Made by a program: the position numbers and the translations under genes. Shown in pieces: positions 33,142 to 43,230 of a stretch of 64,000 bases of DNA (the first letter of the stretch is position 1; each line of letters starts with the position of its first letter). The stretch is from positions 248,001-312,000 of the forward strand of contig NZ_BAAAFH010000003.1 in assembly GCF_039523435.1 (NCBI RefSeq), given 5' to 3'. This stretch comes from Wandonia haliotis. Its GTDB lineage: Bacteria; Bacteroidota; Bacteroidia; Flavobacteriales_D; Crocinitomicaceae. Under the pieces are notes generated by a model. The model was not told the origin of the DNA. It worked only from the letters and a program-made list of their open reading frames with translations, and made no database searches.

Positions 33142-36100
33142 ATGAAACAACTCTTATTCTGGGGAGTACTCTTTATTTTGGGAAGCGTATGTTGGGGACA
33201 GTCTAACATACGCTTTCAAAATTATTCCATTAACAGTGGTTTGTCGCAAAGTTATGTGACAGACATTCTTCAGGATGAAAGTGGGTTTATCTGGGTATGT
33301 ACACAAGATGGTCTGAACAAGTTTGATGGCTATGAGTTTCATATCTTTTCCGCAGACCGGACTAATGGTATAGAAAGCAATTACTTTAACTGCGGGATAA
33401 AGGCATCAACTGGGTTATTATGGTTTGGTACCCAGCAGGGATTAGTTTCGTATGATCCCAAAAATGAAAGGTTTCACTCATTTGTTCCTGAAGGAAAGAT
33501 CAAGGATAAATCGATCGTTAGTATTGCAGAGAACGAAGCCGGAGACTTATTTGTATTATTTGACAACAGGGGGATATATCGGTTCTCTCCTGTTTCAGAA
33601 AAATTTTATCCGCTTTCAAATGCGGTAAATGACGGGTCAATGACCCGTCTTAATTATTACTTTTCGTATGGACTTTTTGTATCAACGATTGACAAGGGGT
33701 TACTGGTCTATTCAGACGGGAAAGTCCGACCACTGACGACTTTGGATAGCACGGGAGTTACAGAGCCGATAAAAACAATTACAGCCTACGAATCGGGATC
33801 TTTTCTTGTAGCTTCTTTAAAGGACTTGTACCTATGGGATGGTCACTCGGATTCATTGAGCCCTTTCATTTTTGATTTTAGCGCGAATTTTCCGGGGACA
33901 GAAATAGAAGACATTAAAGTGCTGGATAATGGCACTGTCCTGATTGCCACTGTTTCTTCCGGTCTTATCGAGTTGCAATTCGGAGAAGAAGAAACCCGAA
34001 TTTTTAGATACAGACAGGATATTTTCCAGAAAAACACATTGCTTAATGACCAGACGACCCGTTTGTTTATTGATAGGGATGGACAGCTTTGGGTTGGTAC
34101 GCAGCGGGGATTCGGAACATTTAATCCGAATTATTTGGGTTTTTTAGGTGTAGGGCCTTCGGGTAATCTGGAACAGGGTCTTCCAACTCCCAGTGTATGG
34201 TCATTTGCAGAGGATAATGATGGAGATTTCATTTTTATAGGAAATAGTAATGGAATTTCCCGATTTGACAGAAACCGGAACAGTTTTAATCACTTCTATA
34301 GAGAAGCACAGGTAAATTTGATCCGTAAAGTGGATATGCCGGCTCTTTCGTTGTTCGTCCTTAATGAAAATGAATTACTTGTCGGGTGTTTGGATGGATT
34401 GTATAGACTGGAAATTAATCCGGAAGACGCTTCTTCATACCGGTATGTTAAACTACCTCATAAGCGAGGTGTTTCTTCGGAATACGACAGGGTTTACCAA
34501 ATTGTACAGGTAGATGCGGACAGGTATTTACTGGCCACACGCGGAGGTATTTGCCTGGTGAATATTGATACCGGTTTGTACACCTATGTTTCGAATCATA
34601 AAGGACTGGGTTCGGTTAAGTATATTTTTAAAGACGTCTTTGATAAATTTTGGATTGCGCCTGCTAACGGAGGGGTGTACCGATGCATTCTTCTGCATAA
34701 CGGGGAACTGACCATTCAGTCTTCCTCTTTTAACACACACCTTTCTAAAATCGTAAAGGGAAATGTGAATGTCATTCACCAGACGAAACCCAATGTATTT
34801 TGGTTAGGGACTTACGGGGACGGTCTGATAAAAGTACATGTTACAAATAACCAGATTGAGCAATTTGATGTAAACAAAGGTCTTCCTAATAATGTGATAT
34901 ATGGAATTTTGGAGGATGAAAACGACAATTTGTGGTTAAGTACCAATCGGGGGCTTTCCAAGTTCAACAAGAAGAAGGAGAATTTCATTAACTATTCGGA
35001 GATAGATGGTCTGATGAGTAATGAGTTTAACATCGGGGCATTTTTTAAAACGCGAAAAGGAGAGCTATACTTTGGGGGAATTTATGGGTATAATCACTTT
35101 CTCCCCTCAGATCTTCAGGAGGGACGACAGAACTTAACCGTTTTTCTTACCGATCTTCATATTGGGAATAATAAAGTTTTGCCCGGACAGGAAAACGGAA
35201 TCCTTTCTACTTCTATAGCATTTACGAGAGAGATTCGACTTAGCCATCGTCAACGAAACATACAAATTCAATTTGCTTCGAATGATCTGGCAAATGCTTC
35301 GCTTGTTGAATACAGGTATTTTCTGGAAGGAAATGACGAAGATTACACCTATCTCGGAAGTGAGAACAGTATTATGCTTAACTCACTTTCTCCGGGGGTA
35401 TATGAGCTTAAGATTTTTGCCAAATCAGTATATGGAGAGTGGAGCAACCGACCTACAACACTGATTATTCATGTAGAACCGCCGTTTTGGATGACCTGGT
35501 GGTTCAGAATAGTTGTACTTGTTTTTATAGCGTTGGCATTGTTTATTTTTTACAGAGTCAGGTTAGAGAAGCAACGTAGACGTATGGTACGGCTTGAAAT
35601 GAAAATTGTCGAGCGAACAAGCGAAATCCGCGATCAGAACAAAAAGATTGAAGAACAGAAGAAAAAGATTGAGCAGCAGAAACGAGAGGTTGAAGAAAAG
35701 AAACAACTGCTGGAACAGGAAAAGGAAAAAGTAGAAAAGCTATTGCATAATATCTTACCGGAAGATACGGTGAAAGAACTGAGCGAGGTAGGAAGTACGA
35801 GTGCAAGAGCTTATAACAGGGTGTCCGTGATGTTTACCGACTTTGTCGGTTTCACGAAGATTGCTAATCAGATGCCACCGATTGATTTGCTGAAACGGTT
35901 AGATCTTTTCTTTTCTAAATTTGATGAAATCATTGAAAAATGGAATCTGGAAAAGATTAAGACAGTAGGGGATGCCTACTTATGTGCCGGAGGAATGCCT
36001 ATCCGAACGAAAGAAAACCCTATTCAAACTGTTCTTGCCGGTCTTGAAATCCAGCAATATATGAAGCAACAGACTGAGATAGAAAAAGCTCAGGGAATCA

Positions 36101-37038
36101 CCCCCTGGCAACTCAGAATAGGGATTAATACCGGAGAAGTTGTTGCAGGAGTAATTGGTAAAAAGCGCTATGCCTACGACATCTGGGGGGCGACAGTAAA
36201 TCTGGCGCAACGGATGGAAACAAATGGAAAGCCGGGGAAAGTGAATATTTCGGAGTCGACGTATGAGGCTATTCAACCGTATTTTGAATGTACGTTGCGC
36301 GGTGAAGTCATGACCAAAAACAGTGGTCTGGTAAATATGTATTTTGTAGATCGGATCAAGCCGGAGTTAAGCGCGGATGAACACGGTGTGGTTCCGAATG
36401 AACGATTCTGGAAGATTGTAGATCTTCACCTGTACAGTTCCATCAACTACATGAAGGCAGAGCGTACGATCCACAATTTACTGGAGGAAAGACTTTCTCC
36501 GAAATTGTATTATCACAGTATCTGGCATACAAAAGACGTTACGGCTGCTGTAGAACGACTCGCATTAATGGAAGGAATTACAGATGAAGGTCTTTTCCTG
36601 CTTAAATCTGCGGCGTCATACCACGATGCGGGATTCATTGAGCAGTATGAGAAGAATGAGCCGATTGGAGTACGTCTGGCAGAGGAACACCTTCCTAAAC
36701 ACGGATACAGTGAATCTCAGATCCAAATCGTAAAGGATTTAATTTATGCGACACAAATTCCACATAAACCTAAAAACAAACTGGAAGAGATTATTTGTGA
36801 TGCAGATCTGGATTATCTGGGTCGCGATGATTTTCATGAAATTGCCGATAAGCTGAGAAGGGAATTGCGCGAGCATGGTAAAATTGACAGCGATCGCAAA
36901 TGGGATGAGATTCAAATTTCTTTCCTTACGCAGCACAAGTATTTTACGGACTCGGCCATTAAGCTTCGTCAGGCAAAGAAGTCCAAACATGTGGAAGAGA
37001 TTAAAGAGCGGTTGGCGAGGGATGAATACAAAGATTAA
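33142..37038 (+). CDS. Membrane sensor fused to a class III adenylyl cyclase and an HD domain
   Basis: This 1298-residue protein has these parts in order: signal peptide (1-19); about 700 residues of Reg_prop beta-propeller repeats of the two-component sensor type ('QDESGFIWVCTQDGLNKFDGYEF'); a Y_Y_Y domain (about 690-775); one membrane helix (785-810); a Lys/Glu coiled coil (825-885); and a class III cyclase domain (890-1070). The cyclase has metal ligands D900 and D944, purine residues K940 and D1013 (the ATP-type pair) and transition-state residues N1020 and R1024. A C-terminal HD domain follows (1110-1290): H1129, H1161-D1162 and D1222. Sensors of this layout usually end in a histidine kinase; here the output is a cyclase plus a possible phosphohydrolase. 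It lies 18 bases after ferritin. Confidence 0.88.
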   Translation: MKQLLFWGVLFILGSVCWGQSNIRFQNYSINSGLSQSYVTDILQDESGFIWVCTQDGLNKFDGYEFHIFSADRTNGIESNYFNCGIKASTGLLWFGTQQGLVSYDPKNERFHSFVPEGKIKDKSIVSIAENEAGDLFVLFDNRGIYRFSPVSEKFYPLSNAVNDGSMTRLNYYFSYGLFVSTIDKGLLVYSDGKVRPLTTLDSTGVTEPIKTITAYESGSFLVASLKDLYLWDGHSDSLSPFIFDFSANFPGTEIEDIKVLDNGTVLIATVSSGLIELQFGEEETRIFRYRQDIFQKNTLLNDQTTRLFIDRDGQLWVGTQRGFGTFNPNYLGFLGVGPSGNLEQGLPTPSVWSFAEDNDGDFIFIGNSNGISRFDRNRNSFNHFYREAQVNLIRKVDMPALSLFVLNENELLVGCLDGLYRLEINPEDASSYRYVKLPHKRGVSSEYDRVYQIVQVDADRYLLATRGGICLVNIDTGLYTYVSNHKGLGSVKYIFKDVFDKFWIAPANGGVYRCILLHNGELTIQSSSFNTHLSKIVKGNVNVIHQTKPNVFWLGTYGDGLIKVHVTNNQIEQFDVNKGLPNNVIYGILEDENDNLWLSTNRGLSKFNKKKENFINYSEIDGLMSNEFNIGAFFKTRKGELYFGGIYGYNHFLPSDLQEGRQNLTVFLTDLHIGNNKVLPGQENGILSTSIAFTREIRLSHRQRNIQIQFASNDLANASLVEYRYFLEGNDEDYTYLGSENSIMLNSLSPGVYELKIFAKSVYGEWSNRPTTLIIHVEPPFWMTWWFRIVVLVFIALALFIFYRVRLEKQRRRMVRLEMKIVERTSEIRDQNKKIEEQKKKIEQQKREVEEKKQLLEQEKEKVEKLLHNILPEDTVKELSEVGSTSARAYNRVSVMFTDFVGFTKIANQMPPIDLLKRLDLFFSKFDEIIEKWNLEKIKTVGDAYLCAGGMPIRTKENPIQTVLAGLEIQQYMKQQTEIEKAQGITPWQLRIGINTGEVVAGVIGKKRYAYDIWGATVNLAQRMETNGKPGKVNISESTYEAIQPYFECTLRGEVMTKNSGLVNMYFVDRIKPELSADEHGVVPNERFWKIVDLHLYSSINYMKAERTIHNLLEERLSPKLYYHSIWHTKDVTAAVERLALMEGITDEGLFLLKSAASYHDAGFIEQYEKNEPIGVRLAEEHLPKHGYSESQIQIVKDLIYATQIPHKPKNKLEEIICDADLDYLGRDDFHEIADKLRRELREHGKIDSDRKWDEIQISFLTQHKYFTDSAIKLRQAKKSKHVEEIKERLARDEYKD

Positions 37039-37055
37039 TGGAAAGCAAGAGAATA

Positions 37056-37088
37056 AAAAAACGGGTGAACATACATTCACCCGTTTTT
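37056..37088. terminator. Bidirectional terminator between the sensor and the M3 peptidase
   Basis: A stem of 13-14 bp with A- and T-runs, inner sequence ACGGGTGAA with TTCACCCGT. It serves the convergent genes on both sides. Confidence 0.9.
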
Positions 37089-37100
37089 GTTTAGTTAGAA

Positions 37101-39230
37101 CTAGTTCAGTCCTCGTTTCTTCAATAAAGGTTCAATACCTGGTTTTGCACCTCTGAATTTAACGTATAATTCCATAGGATCTTCTGATCCTCCTTTTTCA
37201 AGAATATTTTCACGGAAAGCCTTTGCTGTTGCCTGATCAAACAAGCTGGTCTCTTTGAAAGCCTGATACGCATCTGTATCCAGAACTCCCGACCAGATAT
37301 AACTGTAATATCCGGCAGAATAGCCTCCGGCAAAAATATGACTGAAGTAGGTGCTTCTATAGCGGGGAATAATTTCTCCGATTAGCCCTATTTTATTCAT
37401 CGCTTCTCGCTCAATTGTATTGATATCACCCTCAAGTTTTCCATTAGTCGTGTGATAATGCATATCCAGTAACGAAGCTGCCAGGTATTCAGTAGTTGCA
37501 AATCCCTGATCAAATGTACCGCTTCGCTGAAGCTTTTCTATTAAAGCATCCGGAATAACCTCTCCGGTTTTGTAATGCTTGGCATATTCTTTCATGAATT
37601 CAGGATCTCCGGCCCAGTTTTCCATTACCTGAGAAGGAAGTTCTACAAAATCCGTATAGACATTGGTTCCTGCAAGACTTTTGTACTGAACATCTGATAA
37701 CAATCCGTGTAAGGCATGTCCGAACTCGTGGAAGAATGTTTCTACTTCGTCAAAGGTTAATAGGGAAGGCTTATTTGCCGTTGGTTTTGTAAAATTGCAC
37801 ACAATAGAAATAACAGGCGCTTTGCGTTGTCCGTTTTCAACACTTTGAGAACGGTAAGAAGTCATCCAGGCTCCTCCACGCTTGGAAGTTCTGGGGTGAA
37901 AATCCATGTAGAGTACGCCGACATGCTGACCATTCTTTTCCTTTACTTCATAAGCAACGACTTCGCTATGATAAACAGGTACGTTGTCAAGTTTTACAAA
38001 CTGAAGCCCGTAAAGACGATCGCAAAGGTCAAAAATCCCGTCACGAACGTTATCAAGACTGAAATACTCACGAATTTCTTCTTCATTAATTTCATAGCGT
38101 TCCTTACGGATTTTCTCGGTATAGTAACGCCAGTCATACGGTTCCAGTTTAAAGCTTTCACCGCCTTCGCTGATTTTTGCCTGCAGATCTTTTGCTTCTT
38201 TCTTTGCTTTCTCCAAAGCCGGCTCCCAAAGTCGATTTAACAAGGCATATACTTCATCAGGAGTACCGGCCATTGACTCTTCCAATTTATACGCAGCATG
38301 GTTTTCGTACCCTAGTAACAGTGCTTTTTCAGCACGTAACTCTACTAATTCACGAAGGACTTCTTTGTTATCGTTTTCGTTGTTGTTGTTTCCCCGCATC
38401 TGGTAAGCTTCCCAAATTTGTTTACGCAGGTTACGGTTGTCTGCATATTGCAGGAAAGGCATTACACTAGGATTATGCAATGTGAATAACCATTTACCTT
38501 CCATACCTGCTGCTCCTGCTTCACGGGCAGCCGTTTCAATCAGATCATCGGAAAGTCCGGACAAATCACTTTTCTGATCAATGACAAGTTGAAAATCATT
38601 GGTTTCAGCTAATTGGTTTTGACCAAATTTAAGCGTCAAAAGCGAAATTTTCTCGTTGATTTCTCGCAAACGTCCCTTTTTATCTTCGGGAAGATTGGCG
38701 CCTCCTCTTACGAAAGATTTGTATTGATTCTCAAGAACCTTAGTTTGTTGACTATTCAAATTCAATGTAGCTTTGTTTTCCCATAGAGTTTGAATACGGG
38801 CAAAAAGCTTTTCGTTTAGCGCAATATCATCCCGGTGTGCTGACAGTTCCGGAGAAATTTCTTCGGCAATAGCCTGAATTTCATCGTTGGTATTCGCAGA
38901 AGAGATGTTGTAAAACACACTGCTAACGCGCGAGAGTAACTCTCCTGAATTTTCAAGTGCAAGCAACGTGTTTTCGAAAGTGGGAGCTTCCTCATTGTTG
39001 ATGATTGTCTGGATTTCATCTTTCTGTCGTTTGATTCCCTCCCGGAATGCCGGAAGGTAGTGCGCCTCACTAATTAGGTCAAATGGAGGAACTTCAAACG
39101 GGGTATCGTATTTTTCTACAAAAAACGGATTCATTTTTTCCTTGGGTGTTGTTTTGTGATCATTTTCTTCTGTTCCGCATGCGGATAATAACCCGACAGC
39201 AATTACAGAAACGGAAAGTATTCTTTTCAT
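37101..39230 (-). CDS. M3-family metallopeptidase (oligopeptidase/dipeptidyl carboxypeptidase-like lipoprotein)
   Basis: This 709-residue protein starts with a lipoprotein signal 'SVSVIAVGLLSACGTEE' (lipobox cysteine near residue 18), so it is anchored in the periplasm or outer membrane. It then matches the M3 (thimet/Dcp) peptidases: 'FNPFF' type N-region, 'HTTxNG' region and the zinc motif 'FFHEFGHALHG' (HExxH, with a downstream E in 'MENWAGDPEF'). The family cleaves short peptides. The ATG at 39230 is chosen because the lipoprotein signal starts there. The export signal is notable since many M3 enzymes are cytoplasmic, although exported Dcp-like ones are common in Bacteroidota. Confidence 0.9.
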   Translation of the reverse strand: MKRILSVSVIAVGLLSACGTEENDHKTTPKEKMNPFFVEKYDTPFEVPPFDLISEAHYLPAFREGIKRQKDEIQTIINNEEAPTFENTLLALENSGELLSRVSSVFYNISSANTNDEIQAIAEEISPELSAHRDDIALNEKLFARIQTLWENKATLNLNSQQTKVLENQYKSFVRGGANLPEDKKGRLREINEKISLLTLKFGQNQLAETNDFQLVIDQKSDLSGLSDDLIETAAREAGAAGMEGKWLFTLHNPSVMPFLQYADNRNLRKQIWEAYQMRGNNNNENDNKEVLRELVELRAEKALLLGYENHAAYKLEESMAGTPDEVYALLNRLWEPALEKAKKEAKDLQAKISEGGESFKLEPYDWRYYTEKIRKERYEINEEEIREYFSLDNVRDGIFDLCDRLYGLQFVKLDNVPVYHSEVVAYEVKEKNGQHVGVLYMDFHPRTSKRGGAWMTSYRSQSVENGQRKAPVISIVCNFTKPTANKPSLLTFDEVETFFHEFGHALHGLLSDVQYKSLAGTNVYTDFVELPSQVMENWAGDPEFMKEYAKHYKTGEVIPDALIEKLQRSGTFDQGFATTEYLAASLLDMHYHTTNGKLEGDINTIEREAMNKIGLIGEIIPRYRSTYFSHIFAGGYSAGYYSYIWSGVLDTDAYQAFKETSLFDQATAKAFRENILEKGGSEDPMELYVKFRGAKPGIEPLLKKRGLN

Positions 39231-39743
39231 AGTTTTCTTATTTTTAACCAACCAGTTCTACAGTCAGATCCTTGTCAGTTTTAGTTACTTTGTTCTACTG
39301 TGTTTTGTCCGTATTTTTACCACGGTATCTTACCGCTCCAATATAGTAATCAGATGCACTTCTGTTTTCTTTGGGAAGAAAAAATACTATACATCAGTTT
39401 TTTCGTTATCGGTAAGTTTACTATACCAAGTGCTCATAGTACTTAATGACAAATACACATTGACTATTGCGAGCGAATTTACTACTTTTTCCTCAAATAG
39501 TTATTGACCGGGTTTTTTTAAGTAGGTGATGTGTTTGCTGGTTATTCATCTTATTTTATTGCAAAAAAAGTGTCTTTAAAATAGATGCTGGAATCAAAGT
39601 TAGTTTATTGCTATTCAACTATAATTGGTCAGCTAAAAACGAGTTGTTCTGCTAACAATCATTAAGTTAAAATTATTTGAGTAACGACATCTAACAACTC
39701 AGTTTTTCATTAGATTTGCGCACATTAAAAATTAAAAAGTTAG
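39231..39743. other. Intergenic region without a recognised gene
   Basis: About 510 bases, AT-rich, between two divergent genes. I see no coding frame, tRNA or repeat. A -7 box TAGATTTG lies at 39711-39718, 26 bases before the lipoprotein ATG. Confidence 0.5.
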
Positions 39744-40685
39744 ATGAAAAAACTGATTTACTATTCTGCTTGCATTTGCCTTTTAGCGGCAACATCATGT
39801 TCCAGAAATTTTGAAAATAAAGAAGAGGTATACGAAACCAATGTAAAAGGGTTTTTTAATATGAACGATGAGGATGAAAATCCTGCATTTACTATTCTGG
39901 CACTTGAAAAGGTTATTAATGATTGGGATGGCGGAGGAGACAATCCGGCCTACGAACCATCAGCAAGTACGGATAAACTTATTAAAGTTGAGATCAAAGG
40001 AGAAACGACAGCTTCTGATGTTGATTTAGGGATTACAGAGGCAAATCTTGAATTGTTTGATGCGAAAAGTAAAAAAACATATTCACCAATTGTCTCTCTA
40101 AGTAATGGTGTAACATTCGGTGGATTGATGGAAAGAATGGCATCCGGATATGTTGTTTATAGCATTCCGATGGAATCTAATTTAGATGATTTATACATTG
40201 GAATTAATAAAGAATTAGCTACTGCGGATTTAAGTAAAGTAGATGTTGCATCACTACTTCCGTTGAAGAAAAATGGAGCTTTGGAAGAAAGCACTATCGC
40301 TATCAATCAAACGAAAGTTGTAGAAGACATAATCTTTGAGCTTCAGAAAACATATGTTTTCGGTAACTTAACTGTAAATGTTTCAGATGACGTTGTGGCG
40401 AAGTATAAAGAAACATATTTCGATGATCCTGCAGAAGCGTTTATTAAGCTTGAAATTGAAGTACAAAACGGTTCTTCTTCTGATAATGCTTTTGTTGATG
40501 AACCTTACTTGGTGACTGAATATGGGATCTATAGTAAAGTATATGATATGGGTGAATTCCCCTCAACTATAGAGCCAAATGGAACGTATAAAACCTCGTT
40601 GTACTATAAGGTTCCGGCTGGAACAAAAATTCTTGGTCTTATAGGTGAAAACATGGAAGGTAAAGACTACTCTATAGAGTTATAA
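39744..40685 (+). CDS. Secreted lipoprotein with a DUF4352-like C-terminal domain
   Basis: This 313-residue protein starts with a lipoprotein signal 'KKLIYYSACICLLAATSC' (lipobox 'ATSC'). The C-terminal half has an Ig-like pattern, 'AFIKLEIEVQNGSSSDN', '...FPSTIEPNGTYKTSLYYKVPAGTKILGLIGE', as in telokin-like (DUF4352) domains. The N-terminal half is unassigned. It is preceded by the -7 box TAGATTTG at 39711-39718. A hairpin terminator follows. Confidence 0.72.
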   Translation: MKKLIYYSACICLLAATSCSRNFENKEEVYETNVKGFFNMNDEDENPAFTILALEKVINDWDGGGDNPAYEPSASTDKLIKVEIKGETTASDVDLGITEANLELFDAKSKKTYSPIVSLSNGVTFGGLMERMASGYVVYSIPMESNLDDLYIGINKELATADLSKVDVASLLPLKKNGALEESTIAINQTKVVEDIIFELQKTYVFGNLTVNVSDDVVAKYKETYFDDPAEAFIKLEIEVQNGSSSDNAFVDEPYLVTEYGIYSKVYDMGEFPSTIEPNGTYKTSLYYKVPAGTKILGLIGENMEGKDYSIEL

Positions 40686-40705
40686 GTAGAATTAATAAGT
40701 AATTT

Positions 40706-40740
40706 AACACCCTTGCATTTTATGCAAGGGTGTTTTTTTT
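40706..40740. terminator. Hairpin terminator shared by convergent genes
   Basis: A 12-bp stem (ACACCCTTGCAT with ATGCAAGGGTGT) and a 3-nt loop, then eight Ts. It overlaps the stop of the minus-strand gene at 40739. Confidence 0.9.
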
Positions 40741-41302
40741 ACATGGTCATTTGAAACACAAGCTCCTGATAAACTTGTGCATTTCCTTTCTTTAAATATT
40801 GAATTTCTTCAGCTCCTCCCATCCCTAATACCGGAGTGAAAGTGAAAATTTCGTTATTGGCGAGCTCACCTTGTTCTTTTATTGCATTTTTGAACAGTTC
40901 TTCTCTCAACCAATACTCCCTAAATTCCTCTTCCGGTAAAGAATCTTCAAAAAACGATTCTAAACTCCAGTTTAGTGTTTCGATATTACGAAATTGGATG
41001 TCTATAATACAAACATCTTCGTCAGTTTCTGTAAGTTTCCTGTAGTAAAACAACTCGCCGAACCCCGTTATGGCGAAAGGAACATAGTTTTCAACTTCTC
41101 TACCTAACCACGTCCACAGCACAGGTTCGTACTCTTTTGGGTTAATCAGTTCGATTGTTCCCTTATTGTACTTGCCAAAACCGTCAGATCTCCACAAGTC
41201 AAGTAACATTTCAGGAACTTTATCTTTATAGGCTGATATTATTTCAGCCGTCACCGGAATTGAATTCTCGGCGATTTTATATGCATTTTTAAACTTTTCC
41301 AT
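40739..41302 (-). CDS. GAD-like/DUF1851 domain protein, likely immunity protein
   Basis: This 187-residue protein matches the GAD-like plus DUF1851 arrangement of the Tdi1-type T6SS immunity proteins: 'MLLDLWRSDGFGKYNKGTIELINPKEYEPVLWTW' followed by 'VPFAITGFGELFYYRK' and 'CIIDIQFRNIETLNW'. No matching toxin is adjacent. It is the first (3'-most) gene of a long minus-strand block. The C-terminus has a Gly-rich, hydrophobic end. Function as an immunity protein is inference from the family. Confidence 0.68.
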   Translation of the reverse strand: MEKFKNAYKIAENSIPVTAEIISAYKDKVPEMLLDLWRSDGFGKYNKGTIELINPKEYEPVLWTWLGREVENYVPFAITGFGELFYYRKLTETDEDVCIIDIQFRNIETLNWSLESFFEDSLPEEEFREYWLREELFKNAIKEQGELANNEIFTFTPVLGMGGAEEIQYLKKGNAQVYQELVFQMTM

Positions 41303-41385
41303 ACCTGTTTTAATGATGTTATTCTCTTATTTAGATCTGCATTTTACTTTAGGATAAAAAATGATAGAGCTATTCATCCTTTAAT

Positions 41386-42435
41386 TTATGGTTGATCTCT
41401 TTTGGTAAAGATAGGCTCTAACCCTCGTATGTTTACCTTTACCACTTTGTAATTGTCTAAAAGTGCTACAAAATGATCATCATCTTGCCAAATCATTGCG
41501 TAAGCATAGTCAATCAAATTACGGTTAAAAATACGGTAGCACTCATCATCCATGTGTGCGCTAATTAGGTGTAATAATCCCGATCGGTCATTTACTAAAA
41601 AACGACGACCATTTGGGCTCAATACCGGTAAGGTTGTCCATGCGGTACACGAATAATCATCTTCGTCTTGCCCGCTATGCTTTACGCCACTCTTTCCCTC
41701 ATAATACAGTCTTTTGATTTCCTCCAAATCTTCATCCAGTGTGAGAATAAAGTTTTTGTGTTCAAAAGGAATCCAATATTTTTGATTCTCTTCGGAATAA
41801 AAAAGTTCTCCCGAGCTGCGAAGTTCTTTTGTTTTGACAACTTCTTCGGTTTGAAAATTAAGGATGCTTACTCTTTTTCCATTTGCTTCTAGTACGGCAA
41901 TATAATTTTCATTTTCACGGTGCAAACAAATTCCTGAGATATAGTCAAAATCATTTCCATCCAACTGTTTTATTGTTTTTACCCGATCTAATGCTGTGTT
42001 CATTACAAAGATTTCATCAGAATTAGTTCCGATAATAAAATCATTCTTGGTCCATACCAGATCAGAGATATATGCAGTGGTTACGGCTTCGGTAATGCGT
42101 TCACCGGTTTTAGCATCAAATATGGCAATGTTTTTATGATCATTTGAAGCTACAATTTTTGTTTTGTCCGGACTCACGGCAACGGATCTTCCATACCCCT
42201 CAATGGTATACAGCACATTTCCATCCCAATCCCTACTGATCATGAATTCTTTCCAGCTTGCACAAAATCCACTTGACAAACGAGCCAGACGAAAATCTCC
42301 TTTTACCGAAGAATACGTAAAATCATACGGTTCAGGGATGATATGATATTCTTGTCCGTCATCGACATAATCTTCAGGAAATTCTTTTTCTACAATATCT
42401 AAGAAGTTGCTTTTAAAGCGTTTAAAAAAACTCAT
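41386..42435 (-). CDS. Beta-propeller-like hypothetical protein
   Basis: This 349-residue protein has WD40-like blades ('VAVSPDKTKIVASNDHKNIAIFDAKTGERI', 'AVLEANGKRVSILNFQTEEVV', 'LPVLSPNGRRFLVNDRSGLLHLIS'). There is no signal peptide, so it is probably cytoplasmic. No catalytic residues are apparent. It lies on the minus strand, next to the GAD-like gene (83 bases) and in front of the 232-residue gene (17 bases apart), and is probably co-transcribed with the latter. The family is not known to me. Confidence 0.6.
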   Translation of the reverse strand: MSFFKRFKSNFLDIVEKEFPEDYVDDGQEYHIIPEPYDFTYSSVKGDFRLARLSSGFCASWKEFMISRDWDGNVLYTIEGYGRSVAVSPDKTKIVASNDHKNIAIFDAKTGERITEAVTTAYISDLVWTKNDFIIGTNSDEIFVMNTALDRVKTIKQLDGNDFDYISGICLHRENENYIAVLEANGKRVSILNFQTEEVVKTKELRSSGELFYSEENQKYWIPFEHKNFILTLDEDLEEIKRLYYEGKSGVKHSGQDEDDYSCTAWTTLPVLSPNGRRFLVNDRSGLLHLISAHMDDECYRIFNRNLIDYAYAMIWQDDDHFVALLDNYKVVKVNIRGLEPIFTKRDQP

Positions 42436-42452
42436 ATTTTAAATGATTATCA

Positions 42453-43151
42453 TTATTTTTTGGATCCAACAATTATTTTCCAAAGATTTCTCAAAGACTT
42501 CTTTGTTACGGAATCCTCAGTTTTTTCTACGATTTCATCCAGTGTATCTTCCCATCTTTTTCTTTCAGTGGATAAGTAATCAGAAATATCGCTTGGGTCA
42601 GGCACCTCAATTTTTACATTTTCATTGACGTAATCGCTGCCTGTACTGAATCCGGCAGAATCAAATTCCTGGTATTTTTTTAAATGATCTGCCCATTTAG
42701 GGTCTGTCATAGTGATTCTGTACATTGCCCAGGGAATTCTATTATAATCTTTCCAAAAATCTCTCCAATGCTCTTGCCAGGTATAGTCCCAATCTTCATG
42801 ATCTTCATCCACTCCATCTTCTATGCACAGCGCATCCATTTTTTCATGTGCTTCTTCTTCATCCCAGGGTAAATTTTCAGCTTGGTAAATAAGTACATCT
42901 TTTATATACGTATCGACCAGTTCGTCTAAATCATCAGGTAAATATTTTTCATGCGGAATGGCCTCTCCTAAAGATCCATTGGGTATTCTTTGATAATTGT
43001 CGCCAAAATCATAGGCTTCGCTAATCAACAGTTGCAAGGCAAAATTTTTATCCTGCGGAAACGGACCTGCATCCGGGTGATCAAATTTTACTAGTAAATC
43101 AATATAGTCATCCTTTTTCTTCATGACTATCATTTGCCATAGTGTGCTCAT
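42453..43151 (-). CDS. Acidic hypothetical protein
   Basis: This 232-residue protein is very acidic (many Asp/Glu) with Trp-rich stretches ('DYTWQEHWRDFWKDYNRIPWAMYRITMTDP'). No domain is recognised. ATG at 43151 is the most upstream start; ATG at 43124 (before 'KKKDDYIDLL') is a plausible alternative. It ends 17 bases before the beta-propeller gene. It may be a small regulatory or immunity-type protein, but I infer no function. Confidence 0.55.
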   Translation of the reverse strand: MSTLWQMIVMKKKDDYIDLLVKFDHPDAGPFPQDKNFALQLLISEAYDFGDNYQRIPNGSLGEAIPHEKYLPDDLDELVDTYIKDVLIYQAENLPWDEEEAHEKMDALCIEDGVDEDHEDWDYTWQEHWRDFWKDYNRIPWAMYRITMTDPKWADHLKKYQEFDSAGFSTGSDYVNENVKIEVPDPSDISDYLSTERKRWEDTLDEIVEKTEDSVTKKSLRNLWKIIVGSKK

Positions 43152-43230
43152 AAATTTTGAATTATAGTTTTTGGTTAATCGTATACAACGTTTAGACAGC
43201 GCATAATGCGTTTATATAAAAGCTTTTACA

